Origin: Acidovorax sp. NB1
Lineage (GTDB): Bacteria; Pseudomonadota; Gammaproteobacteria; Burkholderiales; Burkholderiaceae_C
DNA: 64,000 nucleotides
Reading direction: 5' to 3'
Assembly: GCF_005405905.1 (NCBI RefSeq)
Contig: NZ_BJHU01000035.1
Span: forward strand, 310,001-374,000
The position numbers were made by a program, and so were the translations under genes. A model generated the notes under the pieces. It saw only the letters and a list, made by a program, of their open reading frames with translations. It had not been told where the DNA came from and made no database searches. Shown here piece by piece: positions 45,560-55,500 of the stretch (the stretch's first letter is position 1; each line of letters starts with the position of its first letter).

Positions 45560-45865
45560 ATGAAGCGTACCCTGATCACTCTTGCCATGACGCTGTCGGT
45601 TGCGGCACCCGCAATGGCCGACCTGGCCCTGGCGACATCGAAGAACTGCATGGCCTGCCATGCGGTGGACAAGAAACTGGTGGGCCCGTCGTACAAGGAC
45701 GTGGCAGCCAAGTACGCAGGCCAGAAAGACGCCGTGGACAAGCTGGCCGCCAAGATCGTCAAGGGCGGCTCTGGCGTGTGGGGCCCCGTTCCCATGCCTG
45801 CCAATGCACAGGTCAACGACGCCGACGCCAAGAAGCTGGCTGCCTGGGTGCTGACACAGAAGTAA
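45560..45865 (+). CDS. Periplasmic monohaem cytochrome c (c551/c552 type)
   Basis: A 101-residue class I cytochrome c. A cleavable signal (MKRTLITLAMTLSVAAPAMA) is followed by the haem site CMACHAVD and an axial Met in PVPMPAN; the C-terminal helix ends KKLAAWVLTQK. Such proteins pass electrons to cbb3 or nitrite reductases. It is transcribed alone, with an AGGAAA ribosome site, and ends at a terminator. Confidence 0.92.
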   Translation: MKRTLITLAMTLSVAAPAMADLALATSKNCMACHAVDKKLVGPSYKDVAAKYAGQKDAVDKLAAKIVKGGSGVWGPVPMPANAQVNDADAKKLAAWVLTQK

Positions 45866-45918
45866 GCCGCCGTTCAAGCCACTGCGGTTCTGGGGCCTGG
45901 CGCCCCAAAGCCGCAACA

Positions 45919-45957
45919 AAAAAGCCGCGCCACAGGGAATGTGACGCGGCTTTTGTT
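45919..45957. terminator. Rho-independent terminator after cytochrome c
   Basis: AAAGCCGCG..CAC / GTG..CGCGGCTTT stem with A-run before and T-run after, between convergent genes. Confidence 0.85.
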
Positions 45958-46127
45958 TTGGGGGCATCTCAAGCGCAGTCTGCGCGACGCCTCCCTGAAT
46001 CAGTGGGTCTGGGCCAACTGATCGAGAACTGCAGGGTTCTGTGGCCACGTCACATCGCTGCGCGATATGAGTGTTCACAAACCCCGCAAGCATTGCGCGC
46101 TGGCGCCGCTGCACGGCGCCTCCTGGA

Positions 46128-48122
46128 TCAATTGGCCTTGGCCAATTGATCCAGGATTGCGGGGTTTTCCAGCGTCGAGGTGTCCTGCGTGATGGCCTCG
46201 CCCTTGGCAATGCTGCGCAGCAGTCGGCGCATGATCTTGCCGCTGCGGGTCTTGGGCAGGTTGTCGCCAAAGCGGATGTCCTTGGGCTTGGCAATCGGGC
46301 CGATTTCCTTGGCGACCCAGTTGCGCAGCTCATTCGCGATCTGCTTGGCTTCCTCGCCGGTGGGGCGGGCGCGCTTGAGCACCACGAAGGCGCAAATGGC
46401 CTCGCCCGTCACGTCGTCGGGGCGGCCCACCACTGCGGCCTCTGCCACCAGGTCGGTCTTGGAGACCAGCGCCGATTCGATTTCCATCGTGCCCATGCGG
46501 TGGCCCGAGACATTGAGCACGTCGTCGATGCGGCCCGTGATGCGGAAGTAGCCCCGGTCAGCGCTGCGCACGGCACCGTCGCCAGCCAGGTAGTAGCCCT
46601 TGAGCTCTTCGGGGAAGTAGGCCTTCTTGAAGCGCTCGGGGTCGTTCCAGATGGTGCGGATCATGCTGGGCCAGGGCTTCTTGATGACCAGGATGCCACC
46701 CGCGCCGTTGGCGACATCGTTACCAGTTTCGTCCACGATGGCGGCGGCAATGCCGGGCAGGGGCAGCGTGCAACTGCCGGGCACCAGCGGCGTGGCGCCG
46801 GGCAGCGGGGTGATGACGTGGCCGCCGGTCTCGGTCTGCCAGAAGGTGTCCACGATGGGGCAGCGCTCGCCGCCCACATTCTTGTGGTACCACATCCAGG
46901 CTTCGGGGTTGATGGGTTCGCCCACGCTGCCCAGGATGCGCAGGCTCGACAGGTCCGAGCGCGCGGGGTGCACGGCGGCGTCGCCTTCGGCGGCCTTGAT
47001 GAGCGAGCGGATGGCGGTGGGCGCGGTGTAGAAGATCGAGACCTTGTGCTTCTCGATCATCTGCCAGAAGCGGCCAGCATTCGGGTACGTGGGCACGCCC
47101 TCGAACACCACCTGGGTGGCACCGGCCGCCAGCGGGCCATAGGCCACGTAGCTGTGGCCGGTGATCCAGCCGATGTCGGCCGTGCACCAGAACACATCGT
47201 CTGCACGCAGGTCGAAGGTCCAGTCCATGGTGAGCTTGGCCCACAGCAGGTAGCCGCCGGTGGCGTGCTGCACGCCCTTGGGCTTGCCGGTGGAGCCGCT
47301 GGTGTACAGGATGAACAGCGGGTGCTCGGCGCCGACGGCCACGGGGGCGCATTCGGTGCTCTGCCCGGCCAGCATCTCGCCAAAGGTCTTATCGCGCCCG
47401 GCCACCATGTTGCAGGCCGTGGGCGTGCGCTGGTAGACGAACACGTTGCGGATGGTGTCGCAGCCGCCCATGGCCAGGGCTTCATCGATGATGGCCTTGA
47501 GTGGCAGCTCCTTGCCGCCGCGCATCTGGTAGTTGGCGGTGATCACGGCCACGGCGCCTGCGTCGATGATGCGCTCCTGCACCGCCTTGGCGCTGAAGCC
47601 ACCGAACACCACGCTGTGAGTGGCGCCAATGCGCGCGCAGGCCTGCATGGCGATCACGCCCTCGATGGTCATGGGCATGTAGATCAGCACGCGGTCGCCC
47701 TTGGCCACGCCGTGGGCCTTGAGCGCATTGGCAAACTGGCTCACGCGGGCCAGCAGTTCCTTGTAGGTGATCTTGGTGACCGTGCCATCGTCCGCCTCGA
47801 AGATGATGGCGGTCTTGTTTTCGGTGGGGGTGCCGATGTGGCGGTCCAGGCAGTTGGCGCTGGCGTTCAGTTCGCCGTCGTCAAACCACTTGAAGAAGGG
47901 GGCGTTGGAGGTGTCCAGCGTGCGGGTGAAGGGCTTGGTCCACTGCACGTTCTCGCGCGCCAGGCGGGCCCAGAAGCCTTCGAAGTCCTTGTCGGCCTCG
48001 GCGCACAGGGCGTCGTAGCCCGCCATGCCCGAGACGCGGGCGGCTTTGACGATGGCATCCGACGGCGGGAACACACGGTTCTCAACCAAAACGGACTCGA
48101 TCGCGGATGTGGGCGCACTCAT
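46128..48122 (-). CDS. acs: Acetyl-CoA synthetase
   Basis: A 664-residue AMP-forming acetyl-CoA synthetase. Adenylation motifs [20 protein letters not shown] and [20 protein letters not shown] are present. The C-terminal [20 protein letters not shown] holds the catalytic Lys that is reversibly acetylated in this family. Start [11 protein letters not shown] gives family length. The enzyme activates acetate for the TCA cycle and lipid synthesis, and would also handle acetate left by malonate breakdown. It is monocistronic. Confidence 0.96.
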   Translation of the reverse strand: MSAPTSAIESVLVENRVFPPSDAIVKAARVSGMAGYDALCAEADKDFEGFWARLARENVQWTKPFTRTLDTSNAPFFKWFDDGELNASANCLDRHIGTPTENKTAIIFEADDGTVTKITYKELLARVSQFANALKAHGVAKGDRVLIYMPMTIEGVIAMQACARIGATHSVVFGGFSAKAVQERIIDAGAVAVITANYQMRGGKELPLKAIIDEALAMGGCDTIRNVFVYQRTPTACNMVAGRDKTFGEMLAGQSTECAPVAVGAEHPLFILYTSGSTGKPKGVQHATGGYLLWAKLTMDWTFDLRADDVFWCTADIGWITGHSYVAYGPLAAGATQVVFEGVPTYPNAGRFWQMIEKHKVSIFYTAPTAIRSLIKAAEGDAAVHPARSDLSSLRILGSVGEPINPEAWMWYHKNVGGERCPIVDTFWQTETGGHVITPLPGATPLVPGSCTLPLPGIAAAIVDETGNDVANGAGGILVIKKPWPSMIRTIWNDPERFKKAYFPEELKGYYLAGDGAVRSADRGYFRITGRIDDVLNVSGHRMGTMEIESALVSKTDLVAEAAVVGRPDDVTGEAICAFVVLKRARPTGEEAKQIANELRNWVAKEIGPIAKPKDIRFGDNLPKTRSGKIMRRLLRSIAKGEAITQDTSTLENPAILDQLAKAN

Positions 48123-48309
48123 GGTGTTGTCTCCTGGGTCTGATGGAATTGGAATTGGGCGGTACTGTCGGGCGCAGCACTTACAAGCCACTGACTGGCG
48201 CGAAGCTTACAGAATCTGCACGCTGCACCGGGCCGGGATGGCCACCGGGTAGCAGGGCTGTCACGCCGCGCCCCTAAAATCGCGCGACCCTAGACCCTCC
48301 GACCTTTCC

Positions 48310-48918
48310 ATGTCCCAGCCCAAAAACTCCGCCTCCCCCTCGCCGATGCGCCCCCTGCCCTCGCTGATTTTTGCCAGCCGCTGGCTGCAGTTGCCCCTGT
48401 ACCTGGGCCTGATCCTGGCGCAGGCGGTGTATGTCTTCCACTTCTGGGTGGAGCTGGTGCACCTGATCGAGGCGGCGTTTGGCAACAGCGCTGCGCTCAA
48501 GAGCCTGGTCTCCAGCATCGGCTACAAGAGTGATTTCGAGGTCACTGCGCTCAATGAAACCATCATCATGCTGGTCGTGCTGGCGCTGATCGACGTGGTC
48601 ATGATCTCCAACCTGCTGATCATGGTGATCGTGGGGGGCTATGAGACCTTCGTCTCGCGCCTGCACCTCGAAGACCACCCCGACCAGCCCGAGTGGCTGA
48701 GCCATGTGAACGCCTCGGTGCTCAAGGTCAAGCTGGCCACCGCCATCATCGGCATCAGCTCCATCCACCTGCTCAAGACCTTCATCAACGCTGCCAACTA
48801 CGACCTGAAGGTGCTGATGTGGCAGACCATCATCCACGTGACCTTCCTGCTCAGCGCACTGGCCATCGCGTTGACCGACCGGCTGATGTCGCACACCCCG
48901 CCCCCGGCACGCCACTGA
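48310..48918 (+). CDS. UPF0114 / YqhA family membrane protein
   Basis: A 202-residue protein with about four membrane helices ([56 protein letters not shown]; a C-terminal [19 protein letters not shown]). [10 protein letters not shown] and [20 protein letters not shown] are the family signature. Function unknown; found widely in proteobacteria. Convergently or separately placed from acs by 187 nt. Confidence 0.9.
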   Translation: MSQPKNSASPSPMRPLPSLIFASRWLQLPLYLGLILAQAVYVFHFWVELVHLIEAAFGNSAALKSLVSSIGYKSDFEVTALNETIIMLVVLALIDVVMISNLLIMVIVGGYETFVSRLHLEDHPDQPEWLSHVNASVLKVKLATAIIGISSIHLLKTFINAANYDLKVLMWQTIIHVTFLLSALAIALTDRLMSHTPPPARH

Positions 48919-49076
48919 TCCCCTGGCCGCGTGCGCCATGCAATGCCCACTCTGGGTAGCTGGCAGCACCCGGCTTCACACACCCACCGCAACACCCACC
49001 GCCCCGCGCACTGCAGGGCGCCGTGGCCAGTTCAGCGGCGCGGCGCCCGTTCCGCACCCGGCGGGCAGTGCACAGG

Positions 49077-49148
49077 TCAAAAATTCGAATAAAACCAGGG
49101 CTTACCGCGCAACAGCCATGCCCTGATAGCTATAAAAATAGTAGCACC
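49077..49148 (-). repeat. Dispersed AT-rich intergenic repeat, copy 4
   Basis: Minus strand: CTACTATTTTTATAGCTATC, centre GTTGCGCGGTAAGCCC, then GGTTTTATTCGAATTTT. It occupies most of the gene-free gap between UPF0114 and the dioxygenase-like gene. Confidence 0.6.
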
Positions 49149-49236
49149 CATACACAACCTCTCCCTCCCAGATTTCTCCCCAATCGGGCGGCACAGTGCA
49201 GGTCATCCCCACTGTTCCCACCTGCAGGAGAAATCC

Positions 49237-50121
49237 ATGGACCCCACCCGCATCCCCACCACCCCCATCGCCACGGCCGCGCAGGCCTTGGCCAACCGCC
49301 GCCTGGCCCTGAGTGCCCTGGGCTCGCTGGGCGTAGCCACCCTGTGGGGCTGCGGAGGCGGTGGCAGCGACACCGCCGCCACGGACACCACCGACACCTC
49401 GGGCACTGGCAGCGGCACTGGAACGGGCTCCGGGACCGGCACAGGCACCGGTACTGGCACCGGAACGGGCACCACCACCTGCTCGGTGGTCCCAGAAGAA
49501 ACCGCCGGCCCCTACCCCGCCGACGGCTCCACGGCCAGCAACAACACCTACAACGTGCTGGCGCTCAGCGGCATCGTGCGCTCGGACATCCGTAGCTCCA
49601 TCGGTTCGTCCACCCAGGTCGGGGGCGTGCCGCTCACCATCACCATCACGCTGACCAACACCCAGGCCAGCTGCGCCCCGCTGGCGGGCTACGCCATCTA
49701 CCTGTGGCACTGCACACAGGACGGCAACTACTCGGTCTACACCTCCAACAACATCGCCGACAACTACCTGCGCGGCGTGCAGGCCACCGATGCCAGCGGC
49801 ACCGTCACCTTCACCACCATCGTGCCCGGCTGCTACGCAGGCCGCATGCCCCACATGCACCTGGAGGTCTACCCCAGCCTTGCTGCCGCCAGCAACGCGC
49901 GCAACAAGGTCAAGACCACGCAGCTCGCCTTCCCCACCGCCCTGCTCAGCAGCATCTACAGCAGCAACGCGGGCTACAGCGCCAGCGTGCGCAACCTGGC
50001 CTCCATCACCTTTGCCACCGACAACGTGTTCAGCGATGGCACCACGCTGGAGATGACCACCATGCAGGCCAACACGGGCGGTGGCTACGCCGCCAACATC
50101 ACCATTTCCATCGCGGCCTGA
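49237..50121 (+). CDS. Exported intradiol dioxygenase-like protein with Gly-Thr linker
   Basis: A 294-residue protein. An N-terminal Arg-Arg hydrophobic signal (NRRLALSALGSLGVATLWGC) may be a Tat or lipoprotein export signal. Residues about 54-81 are a Gly-Thr/Gly-Ser repeat linker encoded by GGCACC-like hexamers. The intradiol domain follows: EETAGPYPAD, YAIYLWHCTQDGNYSVY (Fe-ligand Tyr165) and PGCYAGRMPHMHLEVY (Tyr200, His206, His208), so all four non-haem Fe(III) ligands are kept. Known members cleave catechols between the hydroxyls. Substrate unknown; it heads a run with a small secreted protein and a two-component system. Confidence 0.88.
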   Translation: MDPTRIPTTPIATAAQALANRRLALSALGSLGVATLWGCGGGGSDTAATDTTDTSGTGSGTGTGSGTGTGTGTGTGTGTTTCSVVPEETAGPYPADGSTASNNTYNVLALSGIVRSDIRSSIGSSTQVGGVPLTITITLTNTQASCAPLAGYAIYLWHCTQDGNYSVYTSNNIADNYLRGVQATDASGTVTFTTIVPGCYAGRMPHMHLEVYPSLAAASNARNKVKTTQLAFPTALLSSIYSSNAGYSASVRNLASITFATDNVFSDGTTLEMTTMQANTGGGYAANITISIAA

Positions 50122-50177
50122 GCCCCGCCTGACCAGCACCCACCGCCGTTTCTTCACGCACTCTGAAGCCACACACC

Positions 50178-50465
50178 ATGCAAACCTTCCACACCTTCCA
50201 CACCTTCCTCGCCAGCCTGGCCCTGGCATTCCTCGCCGCCGCCCCCAGCCACGCCCAGCCCGCCCGTGGCACGCCACCCGCCCCACCGCCCGAGGCCTAT
50301 GCCGCCTGCAAGGGCAAAACCGAAGGCGCCAGCGTCACGCTGACCATGCCCGACGGCAAATCGCTGGCAGGCACTTGCCGCACAATGGACGGCACCCTGG
50401 TAGCCATGCCCGCAGGCGGGCCTGGCGGCCCCGGCGGCGCGGGTGGCCCGCCACCTGCCCGCTGA
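50178..50465 (+). CDS. Small secreted Pro/Gly-rich protein
   Basis: A 95-residue protein with a signal peptide (FHTFLASLALAFLAAAPSHA, cleavage after SHA). The mature part has two Cys (AACKGKTEG and GTCRTMDG) that could form one disulfide and a C-terminal Gly-Pro tract (AGGPGGPGGAGGPPPAR). It lies 56 nt after the dioxygenase-like gene and 31 nt before the sensor kinase, so it may be a periplasmic partner of the kinase. Not recognised beyond this. Confidence 0.72.
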   Translation: MQTFHTFHTFLASLALAFLAAAPSHAQPARGTPPAPPPEAYAACKGKTEGASVTLTMPDGKSLAGTCRTMDGTLVAMPAGGPGGPGGAGGPPPAR

Positions 50466-50496
50466 TTGCCGAACCGCTGACCGCCACCGCAGCCCC

Positions 50497-52056
50497 ATGC
50501 CCCACCTGACCCTGCACCGCAAAGCCTTCATCGCCCTGGCCGCACTGCTTTTGGCTTTGCTGCTGATCTTTGCGGGCTTCTCGCGCCTGGGGCTGCAGCG
50601 GGGCCTGGGGCCGTATGTGGCCGAAATCGAGCTGGCCCGCATGGACTGGCTGGCCGAGCGCCTGCAGGCCCACCACACCCAGGCGGGTGGGTGGGACAGC
50701 CTGCGCAACCAGTCCACGCTGTGGGGCCGCCTGGCCCACCCCGGCGGTGGCTCGCGCCGCCCGGGCGCACCGCCCCCTGGCGACCCCGGTGCCCCGCGCG
50801 ATGCACGCCCCGGCCTGCCGCCCCCGGACCACATCGATTCATCCCCCCCGCCCCCACCACCCGACGACCAGCGCAGCCCGGACCGGGGCAGCATCACCCC
50901 GCCCCAGCGCCACCCCGACGACATCTACCCCCGCCTGGGCCTGCTGGATGCGCAAGAGCGTGTCGTCGTGGGCACCGCCCCGCAGTCTGGGGGCGCTCGG
51001 CTGGCACTGCGCAGTCCCGATGGCCAGACCATCGGCCATCTGGTGCTGGCCCCTCCCCAGGGCGTGCGCAGCGAGGCCGATCAGGCCTTCCTGGCCCAGC
51101 ACCTGGGTTTTGTGGCGTGGACGGGCCTGGCCGGCCTGGCGCTGGCACTGCTGCTGTCGGGCTGGCTGGCACGGCGCTGGCTGGCCCCGGTCGAGGCCCT
51201 GGCCACCGGTGCACGCGGCATTGCGCAGGGCGCCCTGCACACCCGCGTGCCCGTGCACGGCAACGACGAACTGGCCCAGCTCGCCCGCACCTTCAACACC
51301 ATGGCCGAACAACTGAGCAGCATCGAAGCCAGCCGCCGCCAGTGGCTGGGCGACGTGGCCCACGAACTGCGCACCCCCCTGGCGGCCATGCGCGCCGAGA
51401 TCGAGGCCGTGCAGGACGGCATCCGCCCCTTTGACGACAAGACCGCGCTGCGCCTGCACCGGCAGGTGATGCGCCTGATACAACTGGTGGGCGACCTGCG
51501 CGCCAGCCTGGACGCAGCGGGCACCAGCGCGCCCTCGGCCCAGGTGCCCGTGCACCCGTTGTCGCTGCTGGCCGAAGCGCTGGCCTCGATGCGCCCGCGC
51601 CTGGCCCAGGCCGCCATCGACGTGGACACCACAGGCCTGGACGCGCTCGCCGCACGATCCCCCGCCCCGGTCGTGCAGGGCGACGCCCAGCAACTGCACC
51701 AAGTGTTCCTGAACCTGCTGGAGAACAGCCTGCGCTACACCGATGCGGGCGGCCGGCTGCAGATTTCGGCACGCGAAGTGGCGGCGCCCGGCGGCGCGGC
51801 CCACCCGCAGGTGCTGCAAGTGCAACTGGACGACAGCGCGCCGGGCGTGCCCACGCATGAGCTGCCGCGCATCTTCGAGCGCCTGTACCGCGCCGAAACC
51901 TCACGCAACCGCGACCACGGCGGCTCGGGCCTGGGCCTGGCCATCTGCCGCGCCATCGTGCTCGCGCATGGCGGCACGCTGACGGCCGACGCATCGCCCC
52001 TCGGCGGCCTGCGCATCACGCTGACCCTGCCCCTTCTGGACAACACCGCGCCATGA
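50497..52056 (+). CDS. Sensor histidine kinase (BaeS-like)
   Basis: A 519-residue kinase. A first membrane helix (FIALAALLLALLLIFAGFSR) and a second (FVAWTGLAGLALALLLSGWL) flank a periplasmic domain that contains an unusual Pro-rich stretch (about residues 85-145, with repeated PPP). HAMP, then HisKA LGDVAHELRTPLAAMRAEIE (phospho-His), N-box NLLENSLRYTDAGG and G-box HGGSGLGLAICRAIVLAHGG follow. Start MPHLTLHRK places helix one at the N-terminus. It overlaps the response regulator gene by 4 nt. Confidence 0.93.
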   Translation: MPHLTLHRKAFIALAALLLALLLIFAGFSRLGLQRGLGPYVAEIELARMDWLAERLQAHHTQAGGWDSLRNQSTLWGRLAHPGGGSRRPGAPPPGDPGAPRDARPGLPPPDHIDSSPPPPPPDDQRSPDRGSITPPQRHPDDIYPRLGLLDAQERVVVGTAPQSGGARLALRSPDGQTIGHLVLAPPQGVRSEADQAFLAQHLGFVAWTGLAGLALALLLSGWLARRWLAPVEALATGARGIAQGALHTRVPVHGNDELAQLARTFNTMAEQLSSIEASRRQWLGDVAHELRTPLAAMRAEIEAVQDGIRPFDDKTALRLHRQVMRLIQLVGDLRASLDAAGTSAPSAQVPVHPLSLLAEALASMRPRLAQAAIDVDTTGLDALAARSPAPVVQGDAQQLHQVFLNLLENSLRYTDAGGRLQISAREVAAPGGAAHPQVLQVQLDDSAPGVPTHELPRIFERLYRAETSRNRDHGGSGLGLAICRAIVLAHGGTLTADASPLGGLRITLTLPLLDNTAP

Positions 52057-52751
52057 GCCCACGCATCCTCGTCGTCGAAGACGAACCCGACATCGCCGCC
52101 ATCGTGGTGGACTACCTGCGCCACGCGGGCTACACCGTCGAACACCAGGCAGAGGGCCGCGCAGCCCTCGCCAGCATCGTGGCCGCGCCGCCGGACCTCA
52201 CACTGCTGGACATCATGCTGCCCAGCATGGATGGCCTGGACATCCTGCGCCAGGCGCGGCGCCACACCGAGCACCCCATCATCATGCTCACGGCCCGCGT
52301 GGAAGAGGTGGACCGCCTCATCGGGCTGGAGCTGGGTGCGGACGACTACATCTGCAAGCCGTTTTCGCCGCGCGAGGTCGTGGCCCGCGTCAAGGCCGTG
52401 CTGCGCCGCGCAGCGCCCGGCGCGCCGCTGGCGGGCGTGGAAGGCGTGGCGACGGCCCTGGTGCTCAACGAAAACCTGTGGCAGGCCACACTGCACGGCA
52501 CGCCGCTCAACCTCACGCGGCGCGAGTTCAAGCTGCTGCAGGTACTGGCGCGCCAGCGAGGCCGCATCTTCTCGCGCGCCCAGCTGCTGGACCAGGCCTA
52601 CGACGACACGCTGGATGTGAACGAACGCGCCATCGACAGCCACATCAAGAACCTGCGCAAAAAGCTCAAGGCCGCCAGTGGCGACGACACCGACTGGATC
52701 CGTTCGGTGTATGGCGTGGGCTTTGCACTCGACCCGGGTGCATTGAACTGA
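52053..52751 (+). CDS. OmpR-family response regulator (BaeR-like)
   Basis: A 232-residue regulator. The receiver has VVEDEPDIAAIVVDYLRHAG, the phospho-acceptor Asp in LTLLDIMLPSMDG and the conserved Lys in DYICKPFSPREV. The winged helix ends in LTRREFKLLQVLARQRGRIF to ERAIDSHIKNLRKKLKA. It is coupled to the upstream kinase by a 4-nt overlap. Confidence 0.95.
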   Translation: MSPRILVVEDEPDIAAIVVDYLRHAGYTVEHQAEGRAALASIVAAPPDLTLLDIMLPSMDGLDILRQARRHTEHPIIMLTARVEEVDRLIGLELGADDYICKPFSPREVVARVKAVLRRAAPGAPLAGVEGVATALVLNENLWQATLHGTPLNLTRREFKLLQVLARQRGRIFSRAQLLDQAYDDTLDVNERAIDSHIKNLRKKLKAASGDDTDWIRSVYGVGFALDPGALN

Positions 52752-52915
52752 GCCAGCGCGCCACATCAGCACGCGGCACTCGGCACTCGGCGGTGTCGCG
52801 CAGGTGCGGCCCTGCAGGGCAACCCGCCAGGGCCCGCCGCTAAACTGGCGCCTCCGCCCCCTGCCAGCCCAGCACAGCGCCGTGGACCATCGGCCCTGCG
52901 CCCAGAGAGCCGCCC

Positions 52916-53734
52916 ATGCCCGCCACCACCCTGCCCGAGCCCACTGCCAGCCTTGAACACCACCTGCAGCGGCCCTTCTTGAGCCCGCCTGAGCGCGAGG
53001 CCATCAACCGGGGCCGCTGGTTTGCGGCGCTCACGCCCTCGCTGCGGCACGACATCTTCCGGCTGGGCCGCGTCACGCGCCATGCGCATGGCCAAATGAT
53101 CGTGGAGCAGGGCGAGCTGGCCCAGGACTGGTTTGCCTGCGCCAGCGGCGCCATCCGCTTTCGGCGCACCACCCCTTCGGGCAAGCAAGTGACGCTGGCC
53201 TATGTGGAGCCCGGCATCTGGGTGGGCGAGGCCGAGGTGCTGCACCAGGGCCCCAACACCTATGACGCCCATGCCCACGGCCCCACCACGGTGCTGAGCG
53301 TGGCCGAAGGCGTGTTCCGCCAGCTGCTGCGCGCGCACCCCGAGTTTGGCGAGGCCCTGCTCACGCTGCAGGCGCGCCGCATGCGCTACCTGTACTGGAT
53401 GATGGAAGACATGGCCACCCTGCCCCTGCGCGCGCGGCTGGCCAAGCAGCTGCTGCATGTGCTGCGCCGCTTTGGCGAACGCGCCGCCATGCCGGGCCAG
53501 CGCGGCGCCATCGGGTTGTCGCTGGTGCAGGACGAGCTGGCGCAGCTGCTGGGCGGCTCACGCCAGCGCATCAATGTGGAACTGAAGTGGATGGAGCGCG
53601 AAGGCATCATCGGCATCCACCAGCGCAGCATCGTGGTCTACCAGCAGGAGCAGCTCGAAGCACTGGCGCAGCAGGAGGTGTCGGATGCCCGGGCCGAGAC
53701 GCAGGGTGGCAGCCAAGGTGGCTCGGCGCCTTGA
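52916..53734 (+). CDS. Crp/Fnr-family transcription regulator (not Fnr)
   Basis: A 272-residue regulator with a cyclic-nucleotide-like domain (HDIFRLGRVTRHAHGQMIVE) and a C-terminal helix-turn-helix (LVQDELAQLLGGSRQRINVE). Unlike the true Fnr, it lacks an N-terminal Cys cluster, and its recognition-helix residues differ, so it is neither an oxygen-sensing nor clearly a cAMP-binding form. It stands alone, 165 nt past the response regulator. The signal is unknown. Confidence 0.9.
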   Translation: MPATTLPEPTASLEHHLQRPFLSPPEREAINRGRWFAALTPSLRHDIFRLGRVTRHAHGQMIVEQGELAQDWFACASGAIRFRRTTPSGKQVTLAYVEPGIWVGEAEVLHQGPNTYDAHAHGPTTVLSVAEGVFRQLLRAHPEFGEALLTLQARRMRYLYWMMEDMATLPLRARLAKQLLHVLRRFGERAAMPGQRGAIGLSLVQDELAQLLGGSRQRINVELKWMEREGIIGIHQRSIVVYQQEQLEALAQQEVSDARAETQGGSQGGSAP

Positions 53735-53796
53735 GCCTGCGCAGAGGCGACCTCGCCCGTCAAAACAGCCCCTCGGCGCACATTGGCACAGCCAAT

Positions 53797-53863
53797 GCAT
53801 CAAATTTGATAGCAGCTATCGCTTGATGGGTGAGCGCAGACGCCCTTTTTTCTTCATAAATTC
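53797..53863 (+). repeat. Dispersed AT-rich intergenic repeat, copy 5
   Basis: AAATTTGATAGCAGCTATCG then CTTGATGGGTGAGCGCAGAC and CGCCCTTTTTTCTTCATAAA. This is the clearest copy of the family in this window, with an ATAGCAGCTAT dyad. Confidence 0.62.
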
Positions 53864-53908
53864 AGCGGCGCGCCGCAGACACAGGGGGCGCAGCACCCCA
53901 GGCTGGCA

Positions 53909-55318
53909 TCAGCGCCCCACCATCTGCGCAGGCACCACCCACTGGTCAAACTGCTCGCCCGTCACATGGCCCGACGCGATGGCGGCGGCACGCAGGCTGG
54001 TGCCCTCCTTGTGCGCCTTCTTGGCAATGAAGGCCGCCTTGTCGTAGCCGATGTGCGGGTTCAGCGCTGTCACCAGCATCAGCGACTGCTCCACCAGGTC
54101 GTTGATGCGCGCCTGGTTCGGCTCGATGCCCACGGCGCAGTGCTCGTTGAAGCTGGCCATGCCATCGGCCAGCAGGCGCACGCTCTGCAGGAAGTTGTGA
54201 ATCACCATCGGGCGGAACACGTTCAGCTCGAAGTTGCCCGAGGCTCCGCCGATGTTGATGGCAACGTCATTGCCCAGCACCTGCGCGCACAGCATGGTCA
54301 GCGCCTCGCACTGCGTGGGGTTGACCTTGCCCGGCATGATGGACGAGCCCGGCTCGTTCTCGGGGATGGTGATCTCGCCCAGCCCGCTGCGCGGGCCGCT
54401 GGCCAGCCAGCGCACATCGTTGGCAATCTTCATCAGGCTGGCCGCCAGGGTCTTGAGCGCGCCATGGGCATGCACCAGGGCATCGCAGCTGGCCAGGGCC
54501 TCGAACTTGTTGGGGGCGGTGACGAGTGGCAGGCCCGTCAGATCGGCCAGCTCCTTGGCCACGGCCTGGGCATAACCCGCAGGCGCATTGAGCCCCGTGC
54601 CCACGGCCGTGCCACCCAGGGCCAGCTCGCCCAGATGGGGCAGCGCGGCGCGCACATGCTGCTCACCGTGCTGCAGCTGCGCCAACCAGCCCGAGATCTC
54701 CTGGCCCAGCGTGAGCGGGGTGGCGTCCTGCAGGTGCGTACGGCCAATCTTCACGATGCCATCAAACGCCTTGGCCTTGGCCGCCAGCGTGGTGCGCAGG
54801 CCGTGCAGTGCGGGCAGCAGGCGGTGCATCAGCGCGTCCACCGCCGCCAGGTGCATGGCGGTGGGGAACACGTCGTTGCTCGACTGGCTCTTGTTCACCT
54901 CATCATTGGGATGCACCAGCCGCGCCTCGCCGCGCGGGCCACCCAGCAACTCGCTGGCGCGGTTGGCCAGCACCTCGTTCATGTTCATGTTGGTCTGGGT
55001 GCCCGAGCCGGTCTGCCACACCACCAGCGGAAACTCCTGCAGGTGGCCGCCGCCAATCACCTCGTCCGCCGCCGCCACAATGGCCGTGGTCTTGGCCGCA
55101 TCCAGCAGGCCCAGCGCGTGGTTCACGTAGGCACTGGCCCGCTTGACCTGGGCCAGCGCGCGGGTCAGCTCGGGCGCCATGCGCTCGCCCGAGATCGCGA
55201 AGTGGTGCAACGAGCGCTGCGTCTGCGCGCCCCACAGCCGGTCGGCCGGGACATCGATGGGGCCGAAAGTGTCTTTTTCGGTGCGGACTGCGGTCGGGGC
55301 GGGGGTGGAGGTTTTCAC
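53909..55318 (-). CDS. fumC: Fumarate hydratase class II, iron-independent
   Basis: A 469-residue class II fumarase of the TCA cycle. The signature [37 protein letters not shown] and [16 protein letters not shown] are present. I start it at a GTG ([11 protein letters not shown]) since this gives family length; the ATG further out lies in the divergent promoter. It contains no metal cluster, so it stays active under oxidative stress or iron limitation. Divergent from the class I enzyme. Confidence 0.94.
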   Translation of the reverse strand: MKTSTPAPTAVRTEKDTFGPIDVPADRLWGAQTQRSLHHFAISGERMAPELTRALAQVKRASAYVNHALGLLDAAKTTAIVAAADEVIGGGHLQEFPLVVWQTGSGTQTNMNMNEVLANRASELLGGPRGEARLVHPNDEVNKSQSSNDVFPTAMHLAAVDALMHRLLPALHGLRTTLAAKAKAFDGIVKIGRTHLQDATPLTLGQEISGWLAQLQHGEQHVRAALPHLGELALGGTAVGTGLNAPAGYAQAVAKELADLTGLPLVTAPNKFEALASCDALVHAHGALKTLAASLMKIANDVRWLASGPRSGLGEITIPENEPGSSIMPGKVNPTQCEALTMLCAQVLGNDVAINIGGASGNFELNVFRPMVIHNFLQSVRLLADGMASFNEHCAVGIEPNQARINDLVEQSLMLVTALNPHIGYDKAAFIAKKAHKEGTSLRAAAIASGHVTGEQFDQWVVPAQMVGR

Positions 55319-55500
55319 GGGTGGGCCTTGCCGCTCTGCGAGCGAATGGGGGGTGGAACGAAACACCAGACCGCAGCATACCCACCCCGGGCCACGGCGC
55401 GCCAGCACCCTGCAGCCCCCCACCATGGCCCCTGACAGGACCACGCAAGCCCGGCGGGGGATAATTCGGGGTTCGCGTTTTCCCTAAAACCCCCACCGCC

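Noticed and set aside
46071..48143. Very long open frame opposite acs
   Set aside because: It is a mirror of the acs codon pattern in high-GC DNA, with His/Gly/Ala-rich low-complexity translation and no family motif. The same holds for long frames opposite matB (26579-28435), ilvD and lon.
49399..49477. Gly-Thr coding tract as a CRISPR-like or regulatory repeat
   Set aside because: The hexamers are contiguous, in frame and without spacers; it is a protein linker.
52916..53734. Second oxygen-sensing Fnr
   Set aside because: The N-terminal Cys cluster is missing and the recognition helix lacks the E-x-x-S-R pattern.
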